A stretch of DNA of 64,000 nucleotides from Ligustrum vulgare (taxonomy: Eukaryota > Streptophyta > Magnoliopsida > Lamiales > Oleaceae): positions 16,072,133-16,136,132 of the forward strand of contig OY743187.1 in NCBI GenBank assembly GCA_963555705.1, given 5' to 3'. A program made the translations under genes and the position numbers. Below are positions 36,091 to 46,849 of this stretch, in pieces; positions within the stretch are counted from its first letter, which is position 1; every line of letters starts with the position of its first letter. The notes under the pieces were generated by a model, which saw only the letters and a program-made list of their open reading frames with translations, did no database searches and had not been told where the DNA came from.

Positions 36091-38392
36091 TGTAGCGACC
36101 GAGAATTTTCGTGATTTTATTCAAATAAATATTTTTAAAAGCGTGTCGCTTCGACCTTGCCCATCATTTAGTTATTTTATTTTTAAACGCGTGCTCGTCT
36201 AGCCAATTAAGTGAAATTAAATTTATTTAAATACTTAGTCAAATTTCAATTTTTATCAAAAATATTTCAAAATCACAATTTATTTTCAAAGTCCAAGTAT
36301 TAATTATATTAAGTCCAAATTTCAACTGTTTTAATCCAATCCAATTTATCGAGCCCAAATATTTTTACCAATCATTCAAGCCCATTTAAAACCCAATAAG
36401 TCATCTCTTGGCCCAACTAAATCAACAACTTATTTTCCAAGTATTTCCTTACACAACAATATTCACTTCCAAAATTCTCACAATTTTTCCATAAATCAAG
36501 ATTTAACCTAAACTACCATGTTTAACACCTAAATCAGCTATTAAATAGATCCCTCACCTCTTTCCCCTCGACACTTCAAACCATCTTCTATCTAACCTAA
36601 TTGGTTCACAAACAAAATTTCGTTCACTGCCTATCCAAATCCATGATCAAAATCCCAAAACAATCAAACCAATTTACACAACATATTCATCTTCTTGGTC
36701 CCATTACTGAAGCCTCGATCTTCAGAGCCAAATTTCCGAACCCAAATTCACAAACAAACGACACCATTCACTACATTACTACACTGTCTTCTTCATCGTC
36801 ACCATGCCAATCGGACCAAGCTACTGTCTTCCAACCATAACCGAATTTCCATAGCCAGACTCAACACAACCGCGACCATCACCTTCCATTCCAGAATCCA
36901 CAACAATTTGGGATACCAAAATCGAGCAACACTCAACCCCAAGCCGCCACCCTCACGCCACCGCAATGCCACCGCGCCACCATGCAAACCACTCAAGCTG
37001 CCACCACAAATTCAAGAAAATCACCACTGCTGCCCACATCCAAAATCAACCCCAAATCAAACCATAAACCAAGAATAAACTAGCCCAATTACTTACCTTC
37101 ATTGCCGGAATCGAAACCTCCCTAAAACACTTGAACCCAGCCTCGGGTTACTCTCGGTCCAGCACCCAAAAAGTTCGCCCAACTCTCCTTCTTCTTCCGC
37201 CCGCCTACACAGCCACCATCACCGCCGGTCGAGCGCCGGCGTTTGACGCCCGGCGAACGGACGAGGGGCGTCGTCCGCCTCTCCCTCTGCGCTCTCTCTC
37301 TGTGTGTTACTGTTTTAGAGAGAGAGAGTGTGTTTTGATATATAAAAATCTGATTTTAATATTTCCAATTTAGTCCCCTGAAGTTTTAAATGTTTCAAAT
37401 CAGTCATGTTAGTTTTAAAACATATAATTTCAGTCCTTAAGTCTTAAATGATTTTAATCGGCCACTCCATTTTTAAAATCTATTATTTCAGCACGATAGT
37501 TTAATATTCGTTTTGAGTTTCAACTCAAATTTTGAAACGTATTCAATTTAGTCCCTAATTTTAAATTATTCCTTTTAGTTCCTCAACTTTCAAAGTATTC
37601 ATTTTAGTCCCTCAGCTTTCAAAGATATTCATTTTAGTCTCTCAACTTTCAAATCATCAATTTCAGTCCCCAAATTGTAAATTATCATTTTTAAACCGTA
37701 AATTTCAAAAGATTAATGTAACTTATTGGCTAGACGAGGCGTAAGGAGATTTGAAAGATTTAAGTCATTCCCGCTCAACCATACTCGTTAAGGTAGACTC
37801 TAATCTACAAATTTACGTTTTTTTTCAAAAGTGCGCATCAATAATTATTTGGATTATAAGTTTAGCATGTATGATTGTGTTCATGAGAATTACTTGCTTT
37901 CTGAGCATGAGACTATGTTACGAGAATTTACTTGCTTAAATGCATGAGACTTGAACTTGTATGTTATTTACTTGTTCATGAGAATACTGGTGATCGTTAG
38001 ACACCTGGGACTTGAATATCATGATTATGTGTTTTGATTTATAATGTTAAATGATTATTATGCGCGGGTCTACTGAGTATTTCTATGAAATACTCACGTT
38101 TTCCAAAATAAAATTTGCAGATGACGGAGTTGGCGGCGGGGCATGCGATGGTGGCCATTATTGAGATTTTAGAAATGTTTTATTTGAAATTATAAACTTA
38201 TTTTTATTATGTTACGTTCAAGTTATTTTTCCATGTTTAAACTATTTTAACAGTTTGAGTCAATTTTTATAAAGTTATGTGAAATGGAATTTCAATTAAA
38301 TTTATTTTCCGCTAAATTATTATCTTTGAAGTAAATTTTTAAACGATGAAGTGGCGCACCCCGGGTGTTCAGAACCCGGGGCGTTAAAATTG
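36086..38392 (+). mobile_element. Solo LTR B (about 2.3 kb) nested in the chromovirus integrase
   Basis: The insert runs from TGTAGCGACCGAG at 36091 to CCCGGGGCGTTAAA at 38387, with ATTGG on both sides (36086-36090 and 38388-38392). Removing it and one ATTGG restores the integrase reading across the junction (DYII then GLPK), a direct proof of the insertion point. It has the same termini and the same internal CGTCTAGCCA (36196) and TGGCTAGACG (37737) inverted repeat as the solo LTR at 13457, but lies on the plus strand. No ORF of significance is inside. Confidence 0.88.
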
Positions 38393-39459
38393 GATTGCCA
38401 AAAGTTGCAGATTTTGGCACCATTATCGTGGTTGTAGACCGATTGTCGAAGTATGCAACTTTCATTACAGCGCCTAAGTATGTTTCTGCCGAAGAGACAG
38501 CTCACCTCTTCTTCAAGCATATTTTCAAATACTGGGTGATGCCTAAGGACATCGTCAGCGATCGAGATACTCGGTTTACTGGCATATTTTGGACCGAATT
38601 GTTCAAAATTTTTGGTTCAACTATGAGCATGAGTTCTAGTTTTCACCCACAATCTGATGGACAGACGGAGCGGTTCAATTCTATGCTGGAGGAATATCTT
38701 CGGCACTTCATATCTACGTCGCAGAAAAATTGGGTGAAACTCTTGGATGCTGCTCAGATACGCTTCAATGCCCAAAAGAGATCTTCCACCAACAAGAGTC
38801 CTTTTGAGATTGTCACGGGCCGAAAACCGTTACTCCCCCACACGGTTGATTTGAATTTAAGTACCAAGTCCCCTCAGGAAAGGAACTTCTCTCAGGAATG
38901 GAAGCGAAATATTGAAATTGCTTGAAGCTATCTTGAGAAAGCTCAGAAACGATATAAGAAGTCTGCTAATCTGAAGCGTCGTTTTGTAGAGTTCAATGTG
39001 GAAGATCTGGTTATGGTTAAACTTCCCGACAGAAATTGCTCCAAGCTCACCAGAGGGAAAGACTCTAGATTGGTTCCAAATTACATTGGGCCAGTACCTA
39101 TTATGAAGAGAATTGGGAAGGTGGCTTACAGAGTAGATCTACTGTCATGGTGCAAAATTCACAAGGTCCTCCATGTCGGTGTTCTTAAGCCATATTTTGC
39201 AGACAAGGAGGATACATCCAGAAATAAGTCGAAACGACCAGTTTTCGAATTGAAGAAAATGGGAAAGAAGGTTTTTGAAGCTATTCTTGATCACCGAGTC
39301 ACACGAGCTTCCAAGCAGAATCATCAAGAGTACTTGGTAAAGTGGAGCGGATGCAGTAGTGAGGAGAATACTTGGGAAAGAGGAAAAGACTTTAGTGTCT
39401 TCAAGCATCTCATTGAAGAATATCATAAAGGGATGGTACAGAGGACGTTTCCAAAATAG
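38388..39459 (+). pseudogene. Chromovirus integrase core and chromodomain
   Basis: This continues from the split integrase: TIIVVVDRLSKYATFITAP, IVSDRDTRFTGIFW and HPQSDGQTERFNSMLEEYL contain the second and third catalytic acidic residues. A TGA at 38923 interrupts the linker. The C-terminal frame from 38998 has the GPY/F-like region (YIGPVPIMKRIGKVAYRVDL) and a chromodomain (EYLVKWSGCSSEENTWE) ending at the stop at 39459. The chromodomain is expected to guide integration to modified histones. Confidence 0.9.
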
Positions 39460-39470
39460 ATGGGGGAGAA

Positions 39471-39949
39471 TGTCAAGGACCGCAGCTATCACTTAGCCCC
39501 TTGACCCACTCGCGGCCTACAGTTTGCCCAACTTCGGCCGCACTCTGTAAATATTATGTAAATTATTGTAATTCCATTTTAATTTTAAAAGTTTATTATG
39601 ATTCTTCAGCTCTGTTAACGTCTACTCATGTAACTTAGGTTTTTTCTCCGAAGTCTATTATAGGGGGTATAAGATTTTAAGACTTTCAAGCTTTCTGGTG
39701 TTTCCCCCCTGCACCAATCTTTGTAATTTACTTCTTTCAGCAATTGATGTAATTTTACTGCTTTCAACAATCAATGAACAATGATGTTTCAATGCATTCA
39801 AGTCTTCTCTTTTAAAGTTTTCTCTCATTTGTAATCAAATTCAACTTTCGTCCCAAAGTAAGTGAGAAAAGGCGGAAGGTAGTCTAGCGGAGCAGACTAC
39901 TGCCGCACGGTGCCCCTTTCCGTGCTAAGAGGAAAGGCGCCTCGTGAAA
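39471..39949 (+). repeat. Chromovirus 3' LTR (479 bp)
   Basis: A direct repeat of 31918-32370, preceded by the polypurine tract GATGGGGGAGAA (39459-39470). Few substitutions separate the two copies apart from the 26-bp indel, so the insertion is not very ancient despite the coding damage. The LTR ends at 39949 and host DnaJ sequence resumes after the target duplication. Confidence 0.9.
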
Positions 39950-40327
39950 CCAAGACAGAAATCCTTGCAAAGTTAAAAACAGTGGAATGTTGCTCCTGAA
40001 TTGGGATATGCAAATATGAAGTTCTTGAAAATGGAAAAGGAGAAGCCATCAGCCCTTAATGATCTGAAGATTAGTAAAAATAAAGGTGTTGTGCTTCTTG
40101 GTTCGAGCAAGACATCCCGGCTGCAAGATTCTTCCATGTGTGATGGCACTAGTGAGCTCAATGTAAGTGTTGAAGAAACAGTGTTGATGAGTGTGCCAGA
40201 TGCAAATCTCTGCAATTTTGATAAGGACAGAGTAGAGGAATCTTTTTCTGAAAAAAAAGTTTGGGCTCTGTATGATGACAACGATGGCATGCCACGTTAC
40301 TATGCAATTTTGATAAGGATAGAGTAG

Positions 40328-40560
40328 AGGAATCTTTTTCTGAAAAAAAAGTTATTGGTTGATGGCTTTTTTTATTTAAATATTATATTAGTTTTAATTT
40401 AATATATAATGAATAATTATGTTTATATTATTATACAATATTATATTTATTAATTACTAATAAACAACTGATTTTTAAAAAAAAATTCCTAAGATTGTTA
40501 GTTTTAAAAAGTAATAGTTTTAGATTTGTAGTTACGAAATTTTCCCTATCTTCTATTCCC
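40328..40560. other. Short AT-rich spacer
   Basis: It holds the second copy of a 48-bp duplicated DUF3444 segment (40304-40352), followed by AT-rich sequence with no gene. It separates the DnaJ pseudogene from sequence of mitochondrial character. Confidence 0.5.
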
Positions 40561-41400
40561 TAAAATCGATAGAGAGGCACGAATGCAACAGTCTGAAGGT
40601 TGCTTTGCTCGCGTGGTTGCACTTCCATTTAGTTCCGTTCCGTCAGGTGCTTTATCCCGGACTCTCTCCCTTTTTGGGACTGTTTGCTTGGTTTGTCGTG
40701 AACCACGTGTATGATGTTGGCTTGGGGATTTTGTTACTGTCCTCCCGAGGAGCGTTGGATCGTAGCTAATTCTAATTCAATTGTGACAACATCCAATAAG
40801 CAAGCTGCTTGTATTCGTATAATATGAAGAATGTGTGCTTCCTACTTTCAGGAAAGTGAGGAACTACAGTTATTGGATTCTGCTTGAACTAAAGAACCAG
40901 GAGTTGTTCCCAGTGAAAAGGAATTTATAGAGTCCGTCTTCCCTGCGTTAAGCACATGAATCAATAGAGGAAGAAGTAGATGGACCATGATCAGATATCT
41001 CATACTAAAGAAAGAGCTCTCTCTTATGCAATAGCTCAATAAAGAGTTCATTCTTTGACTCCTAGTATGAGTGTGAAAAGGAAGTCAAGCAAGGTGCTAA
41101 GCGCTAGTTGAGCTAGGAGAGTGGCTAACTACTTTCAATCAGAAAAGGAAGACTAAGCAAGGCAAAGATTTGGAACCCTCTTCTCTGGTAACCCGCCGCC
41201 GCATAAGTAGAAAAAGAGGGAGCGGAGAAGGAAGAACAACCGTTTGACTTTGGCACATGAGGTGGCGGGTTTGGCTAGGTAACATAATGGAAATGTATCG
41301 GACTGCAAATCCTGGAATGACGGTTCAACCCCGTCCTTGGCCTCAAGGATTGGTCGTTGTTAGTGCAAATATGCCATATGTGTTTTAACAAAGCCGCTCA
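40560..41400. mobile_element. Nuclear insertion of mitochondrial DNA (NUMT), borders approximate
   Basis: The presence of a plant mitochondrial tRNA-Cys gene at 41273-41343, and the surrounding base composition (balanced GC with AGAAAGAGG-type purine-rich lines, unlike the AT-rich flanks), indicate a transferred piece of mitochondrial DNA. The left border is placed where AT-rich spacer gives way at about 40560 and the right border before the LINE remnant; both are estimates. No mitochondrial protein gene was recognised. Confidence 0.6.
41273..41343 (+). tRNA. trnC-GCA: Mitochondrial-type tRNA-Cys (GCA), in a nuclear insert
   Basis: A cloverleaf can be drawn: acceptor GGCTAGG with CTTGGCC, D stem ACAT/ATGT, anticodon loop CTGCAAA (GCA, Cys), T stem GACGG/CCGTC with loop TTCAACC. 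The anticodon stem has a C opposite T at the second pair, the position known to be C-to-U edited in plant mitochondrial tRNA-Cys, which supports mitochondrial origin. The T loop has TTCAA where TTCGA is usual, consistent with decay by deamination after transfer. It is probably not expressed in the nucleus. Confidence 0.85.
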
Positions 41401-41429
41401 GTTCCATAACTCCATATTTTTCACTCCCA

Positions 41430-41775
41430 ATCCCACTTCCTTTTTGGGAAGGCACACAAATTCCCAAGCCACCTTGGCACCCCCATTTTTCAACTCACTA
41501 CCTGAAAAGCCCTAGGGGTTTGCTCCACATGTTTAATCACCACTTTGCGTAACATAAAATGGAGGACCAATATATCTGGATGGTAAACAATATAGAGTTG
41601 ATTAGCAGGAGTCTACCTGCGAAAGACAATGCCCTGCACGTCCAACTCTTAGCCTTTGCCACAATTTTGTCCACCAAGGCTAAGCAATTTTTTCTCCTCA
41701 GTCGGGATGTTATTAGAGGTACACCAAGATACCTTACAGGGAGGTTACCTTCTTGGAAGTCCAGTTAGAAGTCTT
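41430..41775 (-). pseudogene. LINE (L1-type) reverse transcriptase C-terminal remnant
   Basis: Read on the minus strand, the sequence gives NLPVRYLGVPLITSRL, then SWTCRALSFAGRLLLINSIL and IQIYWSSI, the strongly conserved region after the catalytic domain in plant L1-type elements. Frames break at about 41540. No 5' part or poly-A tail is visible, so this is a short relic. Confidence 0.8.
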
Positions 41776-42027
41776 GATAAGAAAGCTTAAAAGGACCTAG
41801 CGTTCGAAGTCTCTCTATGTCCTTAAGTGACACCTCTTCGGTCTAGTGGCTAATTTTTTTAAGTTAAGTGGTCGAAGCCCCTCTTCAAGCTTTTTCCCCA
41901 TATTTCCTTAAATCTAGTATAATATCTCTAGTCTATAATTTTTCTTAAGGATGAACAAATTGTTGGGTAGCCTTTGATGATATACAGATTCCAGGGTGTT
42001 ACACTTCAAATCACAAGGTCAAAGTAG
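41776..42027. other. Spacer, nothing recognised
   Basis: Short unique sequence between the LINE relic and the repeated spacer. No reading frame, repeat or RNA gene is visible. Confidence 0.4.
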
Positions 42028-43243
42028 GACTCAACATCTGATGTATAGAAACAGAATGCTAATTTATGATTTATTTTGCCAACCATATGTTGGTAACTCA
42101 TTTCTGCCTGTAAAGTATTAAAATTGGACAATGCTGTATGATCAGAGGATGGAAACTGAACTCATCTGGTGCTATGATCCCACCCACCAGATAATTTCCT
42201 TGTCACAAAAAACTAGAGCTGTATTTGATGACGACATCTCAAATGTGCATCTTGTGGACCCCACTCTCATTAACCATGGTTGGCTTTGATAAATGCTGAT
42301 GACATGTATTAAATGAAATTGGTGTATAATAAATTTCGGATTACACTGATCTTAATTCACAATCCTATCCTTCGGTGATGACAGCTCATATGTGCATCGT
42401 AGAGGGCACACTAGGCTTAACTTCAGATATAGACCTCGTCAAATGCAGCAAAGAAAATGTGTGCAAAAAACTTAGATTTTGATGCGCAAAAAACTTAGAT
42501 TTTGATGATCATGGCTAGGGACTAACACAATTAACAATAGGAGAAGTATTCAGTAAAATTAATTTTGATGCATCCATAAAAAATTCATATACTCTGTTTT
42601 GATACTTGATAGTACCTCATCAATTTCATTAAAAAAATGTAAAAGTGGTTCAAAAATGAGAAAATAAAAAATAAGAAAAATATAATAATAACAAGCTTGA
42701 TATTACTGTAACACTAGATTTTTTTCGAAATACGGTTGCATAAAAAATCACTAAAGTTTGGATTATTTTGTTTCAAATAGGAATAAAAATTCGATAAATG
42801 TAGCGACTTTACTCGAGAATAGAGTATACAATTTGATATCTCGATTTTTCCTAAGAAAAACGCACGATGGCAAGAAATCATCAAATTATGAATGAAAAAT
42901 GGAAATCCGTTTAAAGCAAAGGCTTGTGAACTGCAAACAAAGGCTCTTGAACTGCAAAAATTAAAGTGGTTTTGAACTGCAAATAATCCATGGCATTTCC
43001 ATATAATCCTTTCCTCTACATTGCTTTCACAATTTTCTATCAAAAAAAAAAAAACATTGGATTTCCTAAATTTAGCTAGTAGAATTTTTTCTGCTAAACT
43101 TTTTTGGATCCAAGATGCTAAAGAAAGCTGTAAAATCAATATTTCATCATTTTTCTTTTGTAACCAGTTACTCAAACAGCGCCTCAGATTTTGACGTTTC
43201 TAGTGAAGGATGTAAATTATATGTATCTTGATGGTTTTATTAT
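42028..43243. repeat. Host spacer repeat, copy 3 of 3
   Basis: The left part matches 28870-29640 and the right part matches 6435-7395. This is the longest copy, so it links the other two. It is uninterrupted at the position corresponding to the CACTA insertion of copy 1 (TTGGTGTATAATAAA, about 42319). It ends at ATGGTTTTATTAT, where a CACTA-like terminus starts. Confidence 0.72.
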
Positions 43244-43560
43244 CATTACAACAAAAGTGACCTTTTACGGTGTGTATTAAAGGCATGCCGTAAAAATAGA
43301 GTAATTACAGCATGCATAAATTTCATGCAATAAAAGTTCACCATTTAGTACCTTGATTGGAAAGACGTTTGAGACTTGCATCTTTGCACGCCGTAAAAGT
43401 GTTGATAGGACTATTTACTGCTTGCATTTTTGCAGGCCGTAAAAGCCTAAAAGGTATTGGTAAGACTATTTATGACGTGCATTTTTTTTTGCACGTTGTA
43501 AAAGCTCCTGTTCGTTAGCGCAATTTTCCCCAACCGTGGTGTAAATTTAGGTGAAAATTA
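43244..43560 (+). mobile_element. Degraded CACTA-like terminus with subterminal repeats, copy 1
   Basis: It starts CATTACAACAAAAG, one change from the common plant CACTA end CACTACAACAAAA, inserted in the spacer repeat (copy at 7395 lacks it). Inside are repeated TTTACGGTGTG and GCATGCCGTAAAA words in alternating orientation, the usual subterminal arrangement. A near copy in the same orientation is at 46200-46545. No transposase is present. Confidence 0.6.
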
Positions 43561-44209
43561 ACAACCCGAAAATCACTTTTACATCCCAATATACACTCCG
43601 GTGGATCTAACCCAAATTTTTTCTCCAATGCTGGTAGATGTAAATTAAAACTTAAAAATATAATACTTAATATTATTTTTTAATTTTCTTGCTCTCAAGA
43701 AATCGTTAATTTATTTTTCTATTTTTCTATTTATATGTATACTAGAGCATCTCCAATGCATTACCTGGATTGGGGCTGAAGTGACAATAAAATAGACGGA
43801 CTTAGACGGAGAAGTCTAAAATTTACTCTCCACTGATTCCTTCTACATTTAAATAATATTGATTATGTGACTTTTTTTTAATTTAAAATTAATTACTATG
43901 CATAAATTTGGTCATATCCGCGGGATTTCTCACTATATAAAGAATCCAAATAGAAATATTAACTTGTATCATACAAACTAATTGGCTAATGTCCATATTT
44001 ATGATAATTAAATAATTATAAAATAAAAAATAATGCTGACTCATCATGTCCCATGGAGCGTCTAGATTTAGACGGAGCACTCCACAATATCTTTTTTTTC
44101 TTTCTTTGAAGTCACGTCAGCTTAACATTGTAATACACGTTGTGTATTGGAGAGGTATTTTTAATGGATTCCATCTATTTGCTGACTTATCAAGTCTTTT
44201 TTCCTAATC
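43561..44209. mobile_element. MITE-like element, left part (from about 43745)
   Basis: GAGCATCTCCAATGC at 43745 is matched in inverted form by GCATTGAAGATGCTC at 45672-45686, across the solo LTR at 44215-45663. Removing the LTR leaves a small element of about 490 bp. 43561-43744 and 45690-45999 may be halves of another, outer element (TACATCCCAATATACACTCC at left, TACACCATGGTTGGAGATGC at right); this is less certain. Confidence 0.5.
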
Positions 44210-45668
44210 CATGGTGATAAGTGTATTTTATACACTTATTTTTATCTTAAAAGTAGGATTCTATATGTTGGTTTGAGAATATTTGCTTTTAATTTTGTTA
44301 TTATTTGTTTATATTTCATAAATACTCCCCGAAAGTCAAGAAAACAAAGGAAATGGAGCAACATCGAGTCAATTAGATGATAAAAGTACCAAAGTGTCAA
44401 AATGGAGAGTTGATACAGTGAATCAAAGGTCCAATTGGAAGAAAAATCAAAGAAAAAATCAAATTTAGAAGAAAACAAAAGTCCAGAGGCTAAATTGCAA
44501 CATTCGAAAGTTGAGGTACCTGTTGTGCAATAAAACATCAAGGACTGATTTAAATGGAATCAAAAGATAGAAATTGCCTTGAAACCGTAAAATCGCGCGG
44601 TCGCGCCTTGCAAAAGCGTGTGGCCACATGGTCTGCTCTGCAGAGAATTGAAGCCAAACATCTGAAGGTGCGCAACCACATACTTTTATACTGTGCGGTC
44701 GCACGGTTAGTTCCTAGGCTGCACAGCTGGGCTTTTTGTGTGATTTTCAGCGAATTTCTCTTATTTTCCACCTAGGTTTCGAGGCAACTTATAAATAGAA
44801 GACATAAGGCACTTTTTTGGGGTTCCCAACTACTTGAATTGATGCCAAAACGCTGCCCAAAGGTTGAGGAATCCATGCAACGCCAAATCCAAGATTGAAG
44901 ATCAAGGTGGAAGAACATGAATATGGTGACATCTTTTCATACTTCTTGTGATTTATTTTCGGTCATGTATTTAGGCTAGGTTTCTATTGTTAGAATTGTT
45001 ATGAAGCCCTAGTTTTTGATTTCATGTTTTGACTCTATATTTAATATATGCAATTTAAGGGTTTAATGCAAATGATTATGTTTTTATATTCTCATCTATG
45101 ATTGTGGACGCATAATCATTGATGTTTGTGATAATTTTCTATGTTAGAAAGACTAGGAAGTTATTAGACCTTGATTAATTGCCATAAAGTCCAATAAGGG
45201 ATAAAAATATACCCCTATACTTTGTCTAATCCCAAAAAGTGTTCATAATTGTTTAATGTTTTTCTTCATATTTGGATTGGTCATAGAAATATTGTCTAAT
45301 CTCTATTGGAAAAAGGTTTTTATGCATCGCTAGAAAGGAGACATAAATAACTATAGGAACATGAATTTTCAAAATCCCGTATATTGTTGTTAAATGTTAG
45401 AGTCAAACACATGGATGATAGGATTAGAATGGATTCATAATTCTAACTTATTTAATTCGTCGTTTTCACAAAACAATTTTCTCGCTTTTTAGTATAATCT
45501 TTAGTTTAGTTTTCAAAACAAAATTCTCAAATTCAAAGCTTTTCATAGTTTCGGTTAGGGATTCGTAATCTAAAATACAATTTGCACAATCCTTGTGAAT
45601 ACGATCTCCGGACTAAAATCCACTTTATTACTTGTGCATCCATACACTTGCAGTTAACGAACACGTGG
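44210..45668 (+). mobile_element. Solo LTR (1.45 kb), TSD CATGG/CGTGG
   Basis: It begins TGATAAGTGTATTTTATACA at 44215, an end typical of Tat/Athila-type gypsy LTRs in plants, and ends TTAACGAACA at 45663. The flanking 5-mers are CATGG and CGTGG, one mismatch. The orientation and the end near TGCATCCATACACTTGCAG fit the type. No internal region is found beside it. The frames at 44242-44775 are spurious. Confidence 0.6.
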
Positions 45669-45689
45669 AGTGCATTGAAGATGCTCTTA

Positions 45690-46199
45690 TGAATCTAAAA
45701 ATCTTGAAATTTGGTTAAGAAATTAAAATTTTGATTGGCTGGAGGTGATTTATCTCCATGGGGATATAAATATGGATTTATATATATACTTATTAATCCA
45801 TCCGGAACGAGTACGAAAGTTGGCAGAATGCTCAAAGAAGTAGGCACATGAGGTGCAAATTTAGATGTAAATATACATTTTTGGCCGGAATGTTTATTTA
45901 CATTTATTTACACCTCCCCATTGGAGTTCATTCCGACAAATTGGAGATCTAAATCACCAAATAGATCTAATATACACCATGGTTGGAGATGCTTTTAGGG
46001 CACAATTTCTCCCACTTCTTTCTTGCCTAAACCCCCAACCCATTATCCTCTCATCTCTCTCACTCGCTCACCTTTGGCTCCCTCTCGACACCTCTCCCTC
46101 ATTCTCGTCTCTCCTCCAACCGTCGTCCACCATCACCTCCCCCACCATAATCTCCCCCTTCCCTTCTCCCTCACACGTACACACGACTGCACACACTCA
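45690..46199. other. Spacer with MITE-like right end and CT-rich tract
   Basis: 45690-45999 ends in ATGGTTGGAGATGC and may be the right half of a small element. 46010-46200 is a CT-rich tract (CTCTCTCACTCGCTCACC-like) with no gene. Frames across it are low-complexity. Confidence 0.4.
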
Positions 46200-46545
46200 C
46201 ATTAGTATCCTTTTACGGCACGTGTTCATGACATGCATTAAAGCTATACTATAAAAATAGAGTATTTACGACATGCATTAAAGACATACTGTAAAAATAG
46301 AATATTTACGGCGTGCATAAATTTCCCATCGTATAGAGTTAAACATAAGTAGCGTCAATTGCAGCATACCGTAAAAGTTCACCATTTAGTACATTTATTG
46401 GCAAAACTTTTTACGGTGTGCATCATTTGCGTGCCGTAAAAGGTGTTGGCAAGACTATTTACGGTGTACATTTTAGCAGGCCGTAAAATGTATTGGTAAG
46501 ACAATTTACGACGTACATTAAATGAAGCATAATAAAATATGAACT
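46200..46545 (+). mobile_element. Degraded CACTA-like subterminal array, copy 2
   Basis: Same orientation and order as 43244-43530: CATTAGTATCC, then TTTTACGGCACGTG, CAGCATACCGTAAAAG, CACCATTTAGTAC, TTACGGTGTGCATCATTTGC and CAGGCCGTAAAATG. It is longer, with extra repeats at the left. No terminus is seen at the right. Confidence 0.55.
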
Positions 46546-46849
46546 ATGCAAGAGTTTGACTCTTTCTCTTTAAGACGATAATGCCCCGCACTGCTATCTA
46601 TCTTCCGACACTCGTCTCTCAAGATACAACGACCTTGACTCGTAATAGTACCACTTCAAATTACAAGCCCAACAAACCTAGTAATGTTTTGATCTCTCTA
46701 AACCAAAAGAGGACTAATGATTGTAATAAAATAATATTCGGGACCGAAAGGATATTTCAAAATAGTGTAACAAGTAAAGGAATATTATTTGCAAAGAAAG
46801 AAATCAAAATTGATTTTGGAATGAATAAAATCTATACTTGCATGTAGGT
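46546..46849. repeat. Spacer; 46674-46849 repeats 28105-28275
   Basis: The right part (AATGTTTTGATCTCTCTA through GAATAAAATC and CTTGCATGTAGGT) is nearly identical to 28105-28275. It ends exactly where the gypsy LTR begins at 46850. The other copy continues past this point (TCTCTCCCG), so it serves as an empty site for the LTR boundary. Confidence 0.65.

Larger units (their letters stand above)
31913..39954 (+). mobile_element. Ty3/gypsy chromovirus, full length but decayed, TSD CCAAG
   Basis: Two direct LTRs (31918-32370 and 39471-39949), a tRNA-Met primer site at 32373-32384, gag-pol in the expected order with a C-terminal chromodomain, a purine tract before the 3' LTR, and identical 5-bp flanks CCAAG (31913-31917 and 39950-39954) define a complete insertion. 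It lies inside the DnaJ pseudogene. It is inactive: several in-frame stops, two frame changes, and a 2.3-kb solo LTR in the integrase. The chromodomain places it in the chromoviruses; the short LTRs suggest a Galadriel- or Reina-like clade, not proven. Confidence 0.93.
30632..40327 (+). pseudogene. DnaJ (J-protein) with DUF3444, frameshifted and split by a retrotransposon
   Basis: The N-terminal helix region (EAIICKIIAEKKLKEKDIAG) starts at 30632. The J domain follows in other frames: WYEILGVDPLADMETLRKA at about 30829, and LALHPDKNKSFGAEEAF with an intact HPD at about 30900. Then come a Pro/Ser-rich linker and a zinc-ribbon (about 31560-31660) whose last ligand is changed (CPNS). The chromovirus lies between 31917 and 39950. 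After it, coding resumes with the start of DUF3444 (FDKDRVEESFSEKKVWALYD). At least four frameshifts are visible, and the gene is cut after about 40330 with a 48-bp tandem repeat (40212 and 40304). In the family such proteins are HSP40 co-chaperones; this copy is dead. Confidence 0.88.

Noticed and set aside
41559..41768. Plus-strand frame beginning MEDQYIWMVNN
   Set aside because: The minus strand of the same interval reads as the conserved tail of an L1-type reverse transcriptase, so the plus frame is a shadow.
44242..44775. Several overlapping frames of 70-100 aa around 44.2-44.8 kb
   Set aside because: They lie inside a solo LTR and have no recognisable domain.
46023..46254. Ser/Pro/Leu-rich frames in the CT-rich tract
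   Set aside because: Low-complexity pyrimidine tract between transposon remnants; no domain or paralogue.
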